Source of the DNA: VRUE01 sp963747765
GTDB lineage: Bacteria > Actinomycetota > Thermoleophilia > Solirubrobacterales > 70-9
Direction: 5' to 3'
Length of the DNA: 64,000 nucleotides
NCBI GenBank assembly: GCA_963747765.1
Contig: CAVVGH010000007.1
Coordinates: 186,001-250,000 of the forward strand
Made by a program: the position numbers and the translations under genes. The number at the start of each line of letters is the position of its first letter. Within the stretch, counting starts at the first letter, position 1. Positions 7,631 to 15,488 of this stretch are shown here, in pieces. The notes under the pieces are model-generated. The model ran no database searches and was not told the DNA's origin. It saw only the letters and a program-made list of their open reading frames with translations.

Positions 7631-8424
7631 GCACTGCCGGCCTTCTCGCGGCCGAGGCGGGGCTGGTTTTGGCCCTCGTCACGGCGCTATGGGCGGTGAG
7701 TGTCGCGCTGAAGGACACCTCGATCGTCGACATTTTCTGGGGCAGCGGCTTCGTGATCGTCGCCTGGGCCGCCTACGTTCTCGGCGACGGCAGCGCCGAT
7801 CGCCGGCTGCTCCTCGCGCTGCTGGTGACTTTCTGGGGCCTGCGCCTGACCGCGTACCTCGCCCGCCGCAACCTGGGCAAGGGCGAGGACAACCGCTACG
7901 CGGCGATGCGCCGTCGTCACGGGGAGCGCTGGCCGCTGCGCAGCCTGGTCGTCGTGTTCTGGCTGCAGGGCGCGTTGATGTGGGTCGTCTCGCTTCCAGT
8001 GCAGGTGGCGATGAACGACCCCACGCCCGCCGGGCTCGGCGCGCTCGATTGGATCGGGACCGCGGTCTGGGTCGTCGGGCTCGCCTTCGAGGCGGTTGGC
8101 GACCAGCAGCTCGCCCGCTTCAAGGACGACCCCGCGAACCGGGGGCTGGTGATGGACCGCGGCCTCTGGCGCTATACGCGCCACCCGAACTACTTCGGCG
8201 ACTTCTGCGTCTGGTGGGGGATATGGCTCGTCGCGCTCGCCGCCGGCAGCGCCTGGTGGACCGTGGTGGGGCCCGTGGCCATGTCGATCTTGTTGATCCG
8301 GGTCAGCGGCGCCGCCCTGCTCGAGCGCTCGCTGACCAAGCGCCGCGAGGGCTATGCGGACTACGTGGCGCGCACCAGCGCCTTCTTTCCCTGGCCGCCA
8401 CGAGGCGGGCGGGCGGAGCATTGA
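7627..8424 (+). CDS. DUF1295 / steroid 5-alpha-reductase-like membrane protein
   Basis: 265 residues with about six hydrophobic helices. The C-terminal LWRYTRHPNYFGDFCVWWGIW segment is the signature of the DUF1295/ICMT-like fold, in which the RHPNYFGD part contributes the NADPH or cofactor site. The early SIVDIFWGSGF segment is also typical. The reaction is probably reduction or methylation of a lipid-like substrate; the actual substrate is unknown. Coupled to the acyltransferase through GTGA overlap at 7627-7630, which favours a role in lipid metabolism. An intrinsic terminator lies about 150 bases downstream. Confidence 0.8.
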   Translation: MSTAGLLAAEAGLVLALVTALWAVSVALKDTSIVDIFWGSGFVIVAWAAYVLGDGSADRRLLLALLVTFWGLRLTAYLARRNLGKGEDNRYAAMRRRHGERWPLRSLVVVFWLQGALMWVVSLPVQVAMNDPTPAGLGALDWIGTAVWVVGLAFEAVGDQQLARFKDDPANRGLVMDRGLWRYTRHPNYFGDFCVWWGIWLVALAAGSAWWTVVGPVAMSILLIRVSGAALLERSLTKRREGYADYVARTSAFFPWPPRGGRAEH

Positions 8425-8576
8425 CGATTTGTCTCTTCGGGGCGGCTGTCGTCAACCTGAACGGGGGCGCAGTAGCGCCTTTGGCTAAAGCACAAATCGC
8501 CCGCACCTGGCTTGCTAGAGCCAATTCTCAGTCCGGAAACCGGGGTTCGGATTCCCGTAGCGGTATCTCCAGGACG

Positions 8577-8601
8577 GCGCCCGCGATGCGGGCGCTTTTT
8601 G
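8577..8601 (+). terminator. Intrinsic terminator
   Basis: gcgcccgc (8577-8584), loop gat, gcgggcgc (8588-8595), then five T. Perfect 8-bp GC stem with T tract; it would end the acyltransferase/DUF1295 transcript. Confidence 0.8.
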
Positions 8602-8720
8602 TTGGGCCGGCCCTCTGAAGCGGTTTGCCGGCACCCCGATCGCTTGGAGTGATCGCGAAGGTGGTGGAGGCTTTGTGGATCAGATCCACCGGGATGGCCG
8701 TCGTCTCGCAGGGCGATCGT

Positions 8721-8980
8721 TCAGCTTTGGGTCAGGCCATAGTCGGTTGTGGCGTGGATCTCGGCAGTGAAGCCGATGCGCCCGAGGACCTTGGGGTCGG
8801 TCAGGTCGACGACGCTGACTTTGGGCGGGCGCAGCCTCGAGAGGCGCTGGGTGTCGATCAAGGGCTCGGGGATCACGCCGCCCGGTCGCAGCAGCCGCCC
8901 GAACTTCTCGACAAAGGTCCCAACCGGCTCCACGGCGAGGTAACGCGCTGGGAAGCTCGGGGAGATCGTCCGGGGGGAGC
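8721..8980 (-). pseudogene. RES-domain toxin fragment
   Basis: The minus-strand frame reads PARYLAVEPVGTFVEKFGR, then LLRPGG and ...VSVVDLTDPKVLGRIGFTA...TTDYGLTQ before a stop. This is the central part of RES-type NAD-degrading toxins (the LYLA...ALxEvFgR segment and the DLTDPxVLxxLG segment followed by DDYxxTQ). The N-terminal part and the C-terminal third of the domain are missing, so it is a decayed gene. An Xre/ParS-like antitoxin C-terminus lies just upstream on the same strand, the normal order for these pairs. Confidence 0.55.
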
Positions 8981-8997
8981 GGCCAGGCCGCGCGGGC

Positions 8998-9105
8998 TCA
9001 ACGCGTCAGGTCGGCCACGGTGCGCCGGGCCGAGAGGAGCAGAGGCTCGAGGTCCGCGTCGCCAAAGGCCTCAATCGGGGCCTGGTTATCCAGCTCCGGA
9101 TCTCA
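8998..9105 (-). pseudogene. Xre/MbcA-like antitoxin C-terminal fragment
   Basis: The minus-strand frame ELDNQAPIEAFGDADLEPLL followed by LSARRTVADLTR and a stop at 8998 resembles the conserved C-terminus of RES-associated antitoxins (LDGxxPIdAL..GD...Vl.aA). A stop codon lies just upstream in frame, so only the tail survives. Position upstream of the RES fragment supports the reading. Confidence 0.45.
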
Positions 9106-9252
9106 GTGAGCGTGCGCCGAATCAACCGTCAAAGGACCCCTGAAGTAGTCGGTGGCATGAGGTTGGCCAAACCCGTCCGCAAACTCCAATTGCACTGTGA
9201 TTGGAGTGGCCTGGAGATGCGGAAGGCGAAGCCCAGACGGTCGGGCTCTAAA

Positions 9253-9274
9253 GATAACGAGTCTCACTCTTATG
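9253..9274. promoter_or_regulatory. Possible Zur/Fur-type box before zinc operon
   Basis: GATAACGAG (9253-9261) faces CTCTTATG (9267-9274) as an imperfect inverted repeat in a locally AT-rich stretch about 70 bases before znuA. The operon ends with a Fur-family regulator, which makes a zinc-responsive operator here likely. The match to known boxes is only partial. Confidence 0.35.
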
Positions 9275-9345
9275 TTAGGGTGCCGGGTCCGGTGCGCAGA
9301 GGCCGCCGCCGGGACTTCCAGTCACTCGCGCCTCAAGGAGACCCG

Positions 9346-10272
9346 ATGCCCCGATCGAGCGCCCGCGCCGCCCTCTTCATGCTCACCGCGCTGGCGGCGG
9401 CGCTGCTCGCCGGATGCGGGGGGTCGGGCTCGAGTGCCACCAGCTCCTCCGGCAAGCTGAACGTCGTCGCTGCCGAGGACTTCTGGGGCAGCATCGCCGC
9501 ACAGCTCGGCGGCGATCGGGTCGAAGTGACCAACATCATCGCCAACCCCGCCGCCGACCCGCACGACTACGAACCGACCGCAGAAGACGCGCGCACGATG
9601 GCCGGCGCGCAGATGGTGATCGTCAACGGGATCGGCTATGACTCGTGGGCCTCGAAGTTGCTCGCCGCCAACCCCAGTTCGGGGCGGACGATCCTGACGA
9701 TCGGCGACCTGCTCGGGGTGAAGGAAGGCGACAACCCCCACCAGTGGTACTCGCCGGTTTCGGTGCAGAGGGTGATCGAGCAGATCACCGCCGACTACAA
9801 GCAGGCCGACCCGGGCCACGCCTCCCACTTCGCTGCCCAGCAGCATCGCTTCGAGACGGCCGGTCTCGCCCGTTACCACAGCCTGATTTCCCAGATCCGC
9901 TCGCGCTACGCGGGTACGCCGGTGGGCGGCTCGGAGAGCATCTTTGCGGCGCTCGCCCCGTCGCTAGGACTGAAGCTGCTGACCCCGGCCGGGTTTCTCG
10001 ACGCGATCTCCGCGGGCACCGACCCGACGCCCGCCGACAAGGCGACTACCGACAGCCAGATCGCCGACCGCCAGATCAAAGTCTGGGTTTACAACAGCCA
10101 GAACGCGACCCCCGACGTGCAGCGTCTGAACGATGCCGCCAAGGCGGCGGCAATCCCGATCGCCACCATGACCGAGACCATGACTCCCGAAGGCGCCAGC
10201 TTCCAGGCATGGCAGTCGCGCGAGCTGGAAGGGCTGGCGGAGGCGCTCGCCAAGGCAAGCGAAGGGGGATGA
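9346..10272 (+). CDS. znuA: Zinc ABC transporter substrate-binding lipoprotein
   Basis: 308 residues. The N-terminus has a signal peptide and lipobox (ALLAGC), so the protein is anchored outside the membrane. It follows the ZnuA/TroA cluster 9 fold: NVVAAEDFWGSIAAQLGG start, metal ligand segments PHDYEP and NPHQWYSP, and a C-terminal ADRQIKVWVYNSQ part. The usual third His region reads GGSESIFAAL, resembling the AztC-like variant rather than classic ZnuA, and the His-rich loop is absent. ATG 9346 has CAAGGAG seven bases upstream; the longer frame from 9106 is not used because it lacks a signal peptide. It is the first gene of znuA-znuC-znuB-znuB2-zur, and its TGA overlaps the next ATG. Confidence 0.9.
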   Translation: MPRSSARAALFMLTALAAALLAGCGGSGSSATSSSGKLNVVAAEDFWGSIAAQLGGDRVEVTNIIANPAADPHDYEPTAEDARTMAGAQMVIVNGIGYDSWASKLLAANPSSGRTILTIGDLLGVKEGDNPHQWYSPVSVQRVIEQITADYKQADPGHASHFAAQQHRFETAGLARYHSLISQIRSRYAGTPVGGSESIFAALAPSLGLKLLTPAGFLDAISAGTDPTPADKATTDSQIADRQIKVWVYNSQNATPDVQRLNDAAKAAAIPIATMTETMTPEGASFQAWQSRELEGLAEALAKASEGG

Positions 10273-11144
10273 GCACGCGAGCCACGAGCAGCGGTACCGA
10301 GCCAGCCGGCAAGCGCGAGGCGGGGGAGGCGATCCGAATGGAGGGGGCGACGGCATTGCGCAGCGGCCATCGCGTCTGGTCGGGTGTCGACCTCAGTGTC
10401 CGCCAGGGCGAGTTCGTTGCGGTGCTCGGTCCCAACGGTTCGGGGAAGTCGACCCTTCTCCACGTCCTGCTCGGCCTCCTGCCGCTGAGCGAGGGCAGTG
10501 CCACGGTCCTCTCCGGCCGGCCGGGGTCCGCCAATTCCCAGATCGGCTACCTGCCGCAGCGGCGCAGCTTCGATGCGGGCACGCGGGTTCGCGGCCTCGA
10601 TCTGGTCCGGCTGGGCCTCGACGGCACCCGCTGGGGCTTTCCGCTTCCGGCGGCCCTCAGTCCCAGGGGTCGCGCCGCCGCCCGTCGCGTCGAGGAGGCG
10701 ATCGAACTGGTCGGCGCGAGCGCCTACGCCTCGCGGTCGATCGGAGCGCTCTCGGGAGGCGAGCAGCAGCGCCTCTTGATCGCCCAGGCGCTCGTTCGCC
10801 GCCCCCGCCTCCTGCTGCTCGACGAGCCGCTCGACAGCCTCGACCTCAGCAATCAGAGTGGGGTGGCAGCCCTGGTGCAGCGGATATGCAAGGCCGAGGG
10901 CGTCACCGTCCTGCTGGTCGCCCATGACGTCAACCCGATCCTCCCCTACCTCGATCGGGTCGTCTATTTCGCGGCCGGCAGTGCTGTCGAAGGGACCCCG
11001 CGCGAGGTCATCACCGGCCCGACGCTGAGCGGCCTCTACGGCGTGCCGGTTGAGGTGCTGGAGGCCTCCGACGGTCGCCTCGTCGTGGTCGGCACCCCCG
11101 AGCCCCCGGCCCATCACCACCCGCGCCACGACCATGGCCATTGA
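10269..11144 (+). CDS. znuC: Zinc ABC transporter ATP-binding protein
   Basis: 291-residue ABC ATPase. Walker A is GPNGSGKST, the signature LSGGEQQRL, Walker B LLLLDEP, and the H-loop VAHD; the Q-loop lies in YLPQRR. The C-terminus ends in a histidine-rich tail (HHHPRHDHGH) that could bind zinc near the permease. ATG 10269 overlaps the znuA stop (ATGA), and the 3' end overlaps the permease start at 11134. It energises import of the metal handed over by the lipoprotein. Confidence 0.9.
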   Translation: MSTRATSSGTEPAGKREAGEAIRMEGATALRSGHRVWSGVDLSVRQGEFVAVLGPNGSGKSTLLHVLLGLLPLSEGSATVLSGRPGSANSQIGYLPQRRSFDAGTRVRGLDLVRLGLDGTRWGFPLPAALSPRGRAAARRVEEAIELVGASAYASRSIGALSGGEQQRLLIAQALVRRPRLLLLDEPLDSLDLSNQSGVAALVQRICKAEGVTVLLVAHDVNPILPYLDRVVYFAAGSAVEGTPREVITGPTLSGLYGVPVEVLEASDGRLVVVGTPEPPAHHHPRHDHGH

Positions 11145-12024
11145 GCTCGCCGGCCTCTCCTGGAACCCGGTGAGCGACCTCCAGCAACTGACCGAATTCC
11201 CCTTCATGGTGCAGGCACTCGAGGCCGGCACGATCGTCGCCGTGATGGCTGGGGCGATCGGCTGGTTCATGGTCCTGCGCCGCCAGACGTTCGCCGGTCA
11301 CACGCTCTCTGTCGTTGCCTTCCCTGGTGCGGCCGGCGCCACCCTCGCCGGCCTGCCGATTGCGCTCGGCTACTTCGGCGCCTGCGGGCTTGTGGCGCTC
11401 GTGCTCTCCCTGGTCAGTCGCCCGGGCCGGGAGTCGCCCAGCAGCGAGTCGGCGGCGATCGGCGCCGTGCAGGCGTTCGGCCTCGGCCTCGGCTTCCTCT
11501 TCGTGACCCTCTACAGCGGCCAGCTCAGCGACCTCGAGTCGCTGCTGTTCGGAACCTTCCTTGGGATCACGGCCGCCCAGGTGCAGACGTTGCTCTGGGT
11601 GGCGCTGGCCGCTCTCGCAGCTCTTGCACTGATCGGTCGACCTCTGCTGTTCGCCTCGGTCGACGCGGCTGTCGCCCGTGCGGCGGGAGTGCCGACCGGC
11701 CTGCTCGGGCTCGCCTTCCTGGTGCTGCTCGGGCTTGCCGTGGCGGCGACTGCGGAGATCACCGGCGCCCTTCTGGTCTTCGCGCTGCTCGTCACCCCAG
11801 CGGCCACCGCGCAGCAGGTCACCGCCCGCCCCGGCCCCGGGCTGGCAATCTCGGTGGCGCTCGCCCTCATCGTCACCTGGCTCGGCCTCGGGATCGCCTA
11901 CTTCTCGCCCTATCCGGTCGGATTCTGGGTGACGAGCCTCTCCTTCGGGCTCTACGTGGCGGTCAGGCTCCTCCTCGGAGCTCTCGCCCGCCGCGGTCCC
12001 GAGCCGCTGGGAGCGCCCGCCTGA
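11134..12024 (+). CDS. znuB: Zinc ABC transporter permease (first)
   Basis: 296 residues with about eight hydrophobic helices, ABC-3 (ZnuB/TroC) family. The segment LRRQTFAGHTLSVVAFPGAA is the typical start-of-domain pattern, and EITGALLVFALLVTPAATA matches the conserved C-terminal region. ATG 11134 lies inside the znuC 3' end in another frame; the longer frame from 11050 is a shadow of the histidine tail. The gene stop overlaps the next permease start (TGATG). Having two different permeases suggests a heterodimeric channel. Confidence 0.9.
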   Translation: MAIELAGLSWNPVSDLQQLTEFPFMVQALEAGTIVAVMAGAIGWFMVLRRQTFAGHTLSVVAFPGAAGATLAGLPIALGYFGACGLVALVLSLVSRPGRESPSSESAAIGAVQAFGLGLGFLFVTLYSGQLSDLESLLFGTFLGITAAQVQTLLWVALAALAALALIGRPLLFASVDAAVARAAGVPTGLLGLAFLVLLGLAVAATAEITGALLVFALLVTPAATAQQVTARPGPGLAISVALALIVTWLGLGIAYFSPYPVGFWVTSLSFGLYVAVRLLLGALARRGPEPLGAPA

Positions 12025-12887
12025 TGCTCGCTCACGAGTTCATGCGCAACGCCTATCTGGCCGGCAGCTTCGTCGCGGTTGCCTGTGGCCTGGTCGGCTA
12101 CTTCGTCGTCCTGCGCAGCCAGGTCTTTGCCGGCGACGCGCTCAGCCACGTTGCCTTCACCGGGGCGCTCGCTGCCGCGGCGGCCGGCATCGACATCAGG
12201 CTCGGGCTCTTCGTCGCGACGATCGCGGTGGCAATGGGGATGGGCCTGCTCGGAGACAGAGCCCGCCCTGACGACATCGTCATCGGCTCCGTCTTCGCCT
12301 GGGTGCTCGGCCTCGGAGCGCTCTTCCTCTCGATCTTCGTCAGCGGCTCCAGCGGCTCGAACGGGACCGCCGCGGTGCGCGTCCTCTTCGGCTCGATCCT
12401 CGGCCTCTCGGTCGCCGACGCTCGCCTGGCGGCGGCGATCGCGATCGTTGCCGCTCTGGCCCTGCTGGCGATTGCCCGGCCGCTGCTCTTCGGCTCGCTT
12501 GACCCCGACGTCGCGCGCAGTCTGGGCCTGCCGCTGCGCGCCGTCGGGGTCGGCTTCCTCGCCCTGCTGGCCGTGGTCGCGGCGGAGGCGACCCAGGCGG
12601 TCGGTGCCCTGCTGCTGCTCGGCCTGCTCGCGGCGCCGGGTGGGGCCGCGCGGCTTCTCACCGGCAACCCCTGGCGGGGACTGGCGCTCTCGGCGGCGCT
12701 GGCGCTCGCCTCGATGTGGGGCGGGCTGGCGCTCAGCTATGAGGTCGCCTCGCTGCCGCCCAGCTTCGCGGTGATCGCAATCGCCAGCGCCCTTTTCGCG
12801 CTCGCCGCGCTTCGCGTCTGGCTGAGGTCGTCTCTCACCGGCTCGGACGGGGGAGCCGAAAGATCGGTCTTTAGGATCGAGACATGA
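12024..12887 (+). CDS. Zinc ABC transporter permease (second)
   Basis: 287 residues, same ABC-3 family as the preceding gene (LRSQVFAGDALSHVAFTGAL and EATQAVGALLLLGLLAAPGG correspond to the signature segments) but clearly diverged, so an old duplication. The start ATG shares a base with the previous stop, and the stop overlaps the regulator ATG (ATGA). Probably pairs with the first permease in one transporter. Confidence 0.88.
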   Translation: MLAHEFMRNAYLAGSFVAVACGLVGYFVVLRSQVFAGDALSHVAFTGALAAAAAGIDIRLGLFVATIAVAMGMGLLGDRARPDDIVIGSVFAWVLGLGALFLSIFVSGSSGSNGTAAVRVLFGSILGLSVADARLAAAIAIVAALALLAIARPLLFGSLDPDVARSLGLPLRAVGVGFLALLAVVAAEATQAVGALLLLGLLAAPGGAARLLTGNPWRGLALSAALALASMWGGLALSYEVASLPPSFAVIAIASALFALAALRVWLRSSLTGSDGGAERSVFRIET

Positions 12888-13330
12888 CCACGGAGACCCG
12901 AACTCGTTGGGCCGAGCATGCCCTCGCGGCGCTGCAGGCCGCCGGCTACCGTCGCGGCGGCGCCCGCACCGCCGTGGTCGAAGCCCTCGCGCGCCACGAC
13001 TGTGCCGTCACGGCATTGGAATTGGACGACGAGCTGCGTCGCCGCAAGCCGGCGGTCGGCCGCGCGAGCATCTACCGCGCCCTCGAGCAGTTCGAGCAGC
13101 TCGGTCTGCTCCGCCGCCTCGAAGTCTCGCGGGGAATCGCCGGCTATGAGCGGATCGAGCCCGACGGCGAGCACCACCACCACGCGATCTGCCGCGACTG
13201 TGGCCGCATGATTCCCTTCGAGGACGCCTCGCTGGAGCGAGCGATCGACAGGGTGAGTGGACGGATGAGCTTCGACGCCGCCGAGCATGAGGTGACGATC
13301 CGCGGCCGCTGCGGGCGCTGCGCTGCCTGA
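12884..13330 (+). CDS. zur: Fur-family transcriptional regulator, probably zinc-sensing
   Basis: 148 residues. The N-terminal winged helix carries ALELDDELRRRKPAVGRASIYRALEQFEQLGLL, the Fur DNA-binding region. The C-terminal part has HHHHAICRDCGR and a terminal CGRCAA, giving the two CxxC pairs of the structural zinc site and a His-rich sensing loop. Placement as last gene of a zinc uptake operon, with ATGA overlap, points to Zur rather than Fur or PerR. It probably represses its own operon through the box before znuA. Confidence 0.85.
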   Translation: MTTETRTRWAEHALAALQAAGYRRGGARTAVVEALARHDCAVTALELDDELRRRKPAVGRASIYRALEQFEQLGLLRRLEVSRGIAGYERIEPDGEHHHHAICRDCGRMIPFEDASLERAIDRVSGRMSFDAAEHEVTIRGRCGRCAA

Positions 13331-13376
13331 CCCCCGACCGCAAGCGCGGTGCTGCCTGACCCCCAAGCTTGAAGTT

Positions 13377-13395
13377 AATACCCGCCCGGGGTATT
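13377..13395. promoter_or_regulatory. CsoR-type copper operator
   Basis: AATACCC (13377-13383), five-base GC spacer, GGGTATT (13389-13395): a perfect 7-bp inverted repeat of the TACCC...GGGTA type bound by CsoR. It sits 40 bases before the SHOCT gene. Similar boxes stand before csoR (37552) and copZ (47952). Confidence 0.65.
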
Positions 13396-13434
13396 GTGGT
13401 TTGGCGCGGTCAATCCGTCGCAAAGGAGAAGGCG

Positions 13435-13719
13435 ATGATGAACTGGAGCGATCACATGGGCACGGGCGGATGGGTGTTCGCGATCCTCTGCATGGCAATC
13501 GTCCTCGCGCTCGTCGCCGCTGGGTTCGTGTGGCTCGTTTCGACGCGGGGCAACCGTGAGGGTGGGGGACCGGGGCCCGGCCCCACGGCGCGCGAGATCC
13601 TCGACCGGCGCTTGGCGAACGGTGAGCTGGCAATCGAGCAGCACAGGCAGCTGCGCGACGCGCTCGGTGAGGGGTCGCCCGCTCGCGATCCACAGCGCCC
13701 GGCCGGCTCGACCGGTTGA
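13435..13719 (+). CDS. Small SHOCT-domain membrane protein
   Basis: 94 residues: one membrane helix (WVFAILCMAIVLALVAAGFVW), a glycine/proline linker, and a C-terminal SHOCT motif (AREILDRRLANGELAIEQHR). AAAGGAG lies close upstream of the paired ATGs 13435 and 13438. SHOCT proteins are short oligomerisation modules, often found next to metal-resistance genes in Actinobacteria. A CsoR-type box just upstream agrees with copper control. The stop overlaps the methyltransferase start. Confidence 0.75.
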   Translation: MMNWSDHMGTGGWVFAILCMAIVLALVAAGFVWLVSTRGNREGGGPGPGPTAREILDRRLANGELAIEQHRQLRDALGEGSPARDPQRPAGSTG

Positions 13720-14360
13720 GCTGCGTGCCCAGCTCCCATCGCCATCCGATCTTCGCTCGCGTCTACCCGCGAATCAGTCGCGCGGCGGAGGAGGGGGGTG
13801 CCGCCGAGCATCGAGAAAGGCTGCTCTCTGGACTCACAGGTCGGGTGATCGAGATCGGATCTGGCCATGGATTGAACTTTCCCTATTACGGTCCGGGCGT
13901 GACGCAGGTTCTCGCCGTCGAGCCTGAGCCGCACCTGCGCGAGTTGGCGCGGCAAGCGGCCGCGAGCGCACCGGTGGCGGTCGACGTGAGGGACGGAATG
14001 GCCGAGGCGTTGCCTGCACGGGACGGCGAGTTCGATGCCGCGGTTGCGTCCCTGGTGCTGTGTTCGGTCTCAGACCAGCGGATCGCGCTGCGCGAGGTCG
14101 CCCGCGTGCTGCGACCCGGCGGCGAGTTTCGCTTCTACGAGCACGTGATCTCCAATCACCCCGGCTCGGCGCGCGTGCAGCGGGCGCTTGACGCCACCTT
14201 CTATCCGCGGATCTCCGGCGGCTGCCACTGCGCGCGCGACACCGGCGCCGCGATCCGCGCTGCGGGCTTCGAGGTCGGACGTATGGAGCGGATTCCCTTC
14301 AAGCCCAGCCGACTGCTGCCCCCGATTCCCCACATCCTGGGAGAGGCGTTCTGCCGTTAG
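13716..14360 (+). CDS. Class I SAM-dependent methyltransferase
   Basis: 214 residues. Motif I VIEIGSGHGLNFPYY, acidic end of motif II at VLAVEPEPHL, motif III region FDAAVASLVLCSV and LREVARVLRPGGEFRFYEHV are those of UbiE/METTL7-like methyltransferases. The substrate is unknown, perhaps a thiol or lipid. TTG 13716 overlaps the SHOCT stop (TTGA); GTG 13725 is equally possible. Co-transcription with the SHOCT gene puts it behind the CsoR-type box. Its 3' end (HILGEAFCR) is the first unit of a 54-bp tandem repeat. Confidence 0.8.
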   Translation: MSCVPSSHRHPIFARVYPRISRAAEEGGAAEHRERLLSGLTGRVIEIGSGHGLNFPYYGPGVTQVLAVEPEPHLRELARQAAASAPVAVDVRDGMAEALPARDGEFDAAVASLVLCSVSDQRIALREVARVLRPGGEFRFYEHVISNHPGSARVQRALDATFYPRISGGCHCARDTGAAIRAAGFEVGRMERIPFKPSRLLPPIPHILGEAFCR

Positions 14361-14479
14361 GCAGGCGTCTCGCTCTCCGCACTCCAGATCCTGGGAGAGC
14401 CGCTCTGCCGTTGGGCAGACAGTTCGCTCTCCGCACTTCAGATCCTGGGAGAGGCGTTCTGCCGTTGGGCAGACAGCTC
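14334..14479. repeat. 54-bp tandem repeat, about 2.7 copies
   Basis: Units begin with atcctgggagag at 14334, 14388 and 14442, exactly 54 bases apart. The first overlaps the last codons and stop of the methyltransferase. Each unit contains tctgcc-gtt(a/g)-ggca(g/ga), a short hairpin. Copies two and three are closer to each other than to the first. It looks like duplication of a gene end plus its hairpin. Confidence 0.85.
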
Positions 14480-14493
14480 GATCTCGGCGACGT

Positions 14494-15363
14494 TCAGACC
14501 GCGCCGGCCCCGAGGGGCTTCGCCCTGGCCGCTCGGGCCGGGATCAGCAGAGCCGAGCTGCAGACCATCGCGAAGGCGGTGACCTGCAGGATGAGGCCGA
14601 CCGGGTTCGTGGAGAGTGGGTCTCCGAAGACGAGGATTCCGCCGGCGATCTGCGCAGCGTTTGCAACCAGCCCCATCAGACCGATGGTCTCGATCGCGCC
14701 GCCGCGTTGAAGTGCCGCGGCCGCGGCGTACTGAGCGAGGACACCGACCAGCACGGTGAGGAGGATCCATGGGCCGAGCACCGCCACGGATACGCCCCCG
14801 GCCCCGGTCAGGCCCTTGATCGCGACACCAGCGAGGGCGATGAGCGTTCCGGCGATCGCGGCGAGCATCACACTGCCGCGCCCGGAGAAGCGCTCGGAGC
14901 GGTGGCCCGTGACGAGCCCCGCAGCAAGCAGTGCGAGCCCGCCCTCGAAGCCGAGCATGGCTGCCAGGTCGAAGCCAGAGTGACTTCCGCTGAAGCTGGG
15001 GACCGTGAGGACGAGCAGCGCGAGCCCAGCCCCGCCCAGCATCAGCGCGAACCACTGCCGCCTCTCCACCGGATCGCCGAAGATGCCCTGCGCCATCACC
15101 GCCAGGGCGACGGCGCTGCCCGCCAGGACAGCCTGGACGAGCGAGATCGGAGCCATCGAGAGGGCTAGGACGTTGACCGACCAGGCGATCGCAGCAAGTC
15201 CCCAGCCCGCCGCGAACCAGCGCGAGGTGGCCAGCGCCCGAACGCTGCTGAGCGGCCGTCGAATGCTGACCGGGTCGACACGGTGACAGCCGCGATGCTT
15301 TAGCAGCGACGCCAGGTTGGTCATCAGCGCCGCGACGATTGCCAGGCCAATCCCTATCTGCAT
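14494..15363 (-). CDS. EamA/NIPA-like membrane transporter
   Basis: 289 residues, about nine to ten hydrophobic helices, organised as two similar halves as in the drug/metabolite transporter superfamily (ALSMAPISLVQAVLAGSAVALAVM in the first half; RGGAIETIGLMGLVANAAQIAGGILVFGDPL in the second). The pattern resembles NIPA-type magnesium transporters as well as EamA proteins, so substrate is open. ATG 15363 chosen because it directly precedes the first helix. Convergent with the methyltransferase, with the tandem repeat between them. Confidence 0.75.
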   Translation of the reverse strand: MQIGIGLAIVAALMTNLASLLKHRGCHRVDPVSIRRPLSSVRALATSRWFAAGWGLAAIAWSVNVLALSMAPISLVQAVLAGSAVALAVMAQGIFGDPVERRQWFALMLGGAGLALLVLTVPSFSGSHSGFDLAAMLGFEGGLALLAAGLVTGHRSERFSGRGSVMLAAIAGTLIALAGVAIKGLTGAGGVSVAVLGPWILLTVLVGVLAQYAAAAALQRGGAIETIGLMGLVANAAQIAGGILVFGDPLSTNPVGLILQVTAFAMVCSSALLIPARAARAKPLGAGAV

Positions 15364-15488
15364 GCCGAAGTACCCACCTTCTCAATGTCGACCAATCGGC
15401 CCGCGATGCTTAGGTCCATCCGAGAACCCGTGCCCGCCTGCCGATGGGGGCCTGTCGGCCGATTGCCTTCCGCTGCCAGGGTGGCGGG

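Noticed and set aside
8446..8571. Possible tRNA or tmRNA 3' end (ggggttcggattcccg followed by ...tctcca) before the terminator at 8577
   Set aside because: The T-loop has an extra base and lacks the invariant A58 position, no pairing 5' acceptor strand is found within a sensible distance, and the anticodon arm is absent. At most a remnant.
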